From an uncultured Lachnospiraceae bacterium (lineage in GTDB: Bacteria; Bacillota_A; Clostridia; Lachnospirales; Lachnospiraceae), in assembly GCA_900556645.1 (NCBI GenBank), contig USPJ01000048.1, forward strand, positions 1 to 7,276: 7,276 nt of DNA, in the 5' to 3' direction. The number at the start of each line of letters is the position of its first letter. Position 1 is the stretch's first letter. This document shows positions 7,187-7,276 of this stretch, piece by piece. The notes beneath the pieces were generated by a model. The model ran no database searches. It saw only the letters and a program-made list of their open reading frames with translations, and was not told the origin of the DNA. A program made the position numbers and the translations under genes.

Positions 7187-7276
7187 ATGGGAAAAGAAAA
7201 ACAACCATTGATTATATTAAGCGGTCCCACCGCAGTGGGAAAATCGGATTTATCTATTGCTTTGGCAAAAAAAATC
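7187..7276 (+). CDS. miaA: tRNA dimethylallyltransferase MiaA, 3' partial
   Basis: Only the first 30 codons are present; the gene runs off the right edge and full members have about 300-320 residues. MiaA transfers a dimethylallyl group from dimethylallyl diphosphate to N6 of A37, next to the anticodon of tRNAs that read codons starting with U. The visible part begins MGKEKQPLIILSGPTAVGKS, with a beta strand and the P-loop GPTAVGKS (13-20), followed by DLSIALAKK, the typical opening of this family. The TAVGKS form together with the position right after mutL separates it from other P-loop kinases. It starts one base after the mutL TAA. An eight-base A tract (7267-7274) lies in codons 27-30. 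Confidence 0.93.
   Translation, partial: MGKEKQPLIILSGPTAVGKSDLSIALAKKI

Overview
The window is a compact run of housekeeping genes, all on the + strand, from a low-to-mid GC bacterium. The most likely source is an anaerobic clostridium, probably Lachnospiraceae. That placement rests on three things: a BaiN-like flavoprotein and a COG2509-type flavoprotein upstream of mutS-mutL-miaA, strong AAGGAG-type ribosome binding sites, and a MutS/MutL pair of the Gram-positive type (MutL with an endonuclease motif, MutS with a clamp-binding tail). It is an inference from memory of these families, not a database match.

Layout: (1) 2-1072, the 3' part of an HI0933/BaiN-family flavoprotein whose N-terminus lies outside the window. 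(2) 1092-2690, a complete COG2509-type FAD-dependent oxidoreductase. (3) 2722-5367, mutS, most likely starting at a GTG with an excellent ribosome binding site rather than at the upstream ATG at 2680. (4) 5380-7185, mutL with an intact ATPase and an intact C-terminal endonuclease motif. (5) 7187-7276, the first 30 codons of miaA. The gaps are 19, 31, 12 and 1 bases. No stretch is long enough to hold another gene, and I saw no terminator hairpin, tRNA, insertion sequence or CRISPR repeat. The spacing suggests a single polycistronic transcript whose main promoter and terminator both lie outside the window.

How the genes work together: MutS recognises mismatches and recruits MutL. The DQHA-type motif in MutL indicates that it nicks the DNA itself, in the MutH-independent pathway, with both proteins expected to be guided by the replication clamp. 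MiaA prenylates A37 of tRNAs reading U-starting codons, and its linkage to mutL is common across bacteria. The two upstream flavoproteins have no established role in mismatch repair, and their substrates cannot be read from the sequence.

I found no convincing undescribed system. The points most worth a second look are the mutS start, the link between flavoproteins and mismatch repair, the CxC motif and unassigned N-terminal domain of the second flavoprotein, a KPxP repeat in the MutL linker, and an A8 tract early in miaA.
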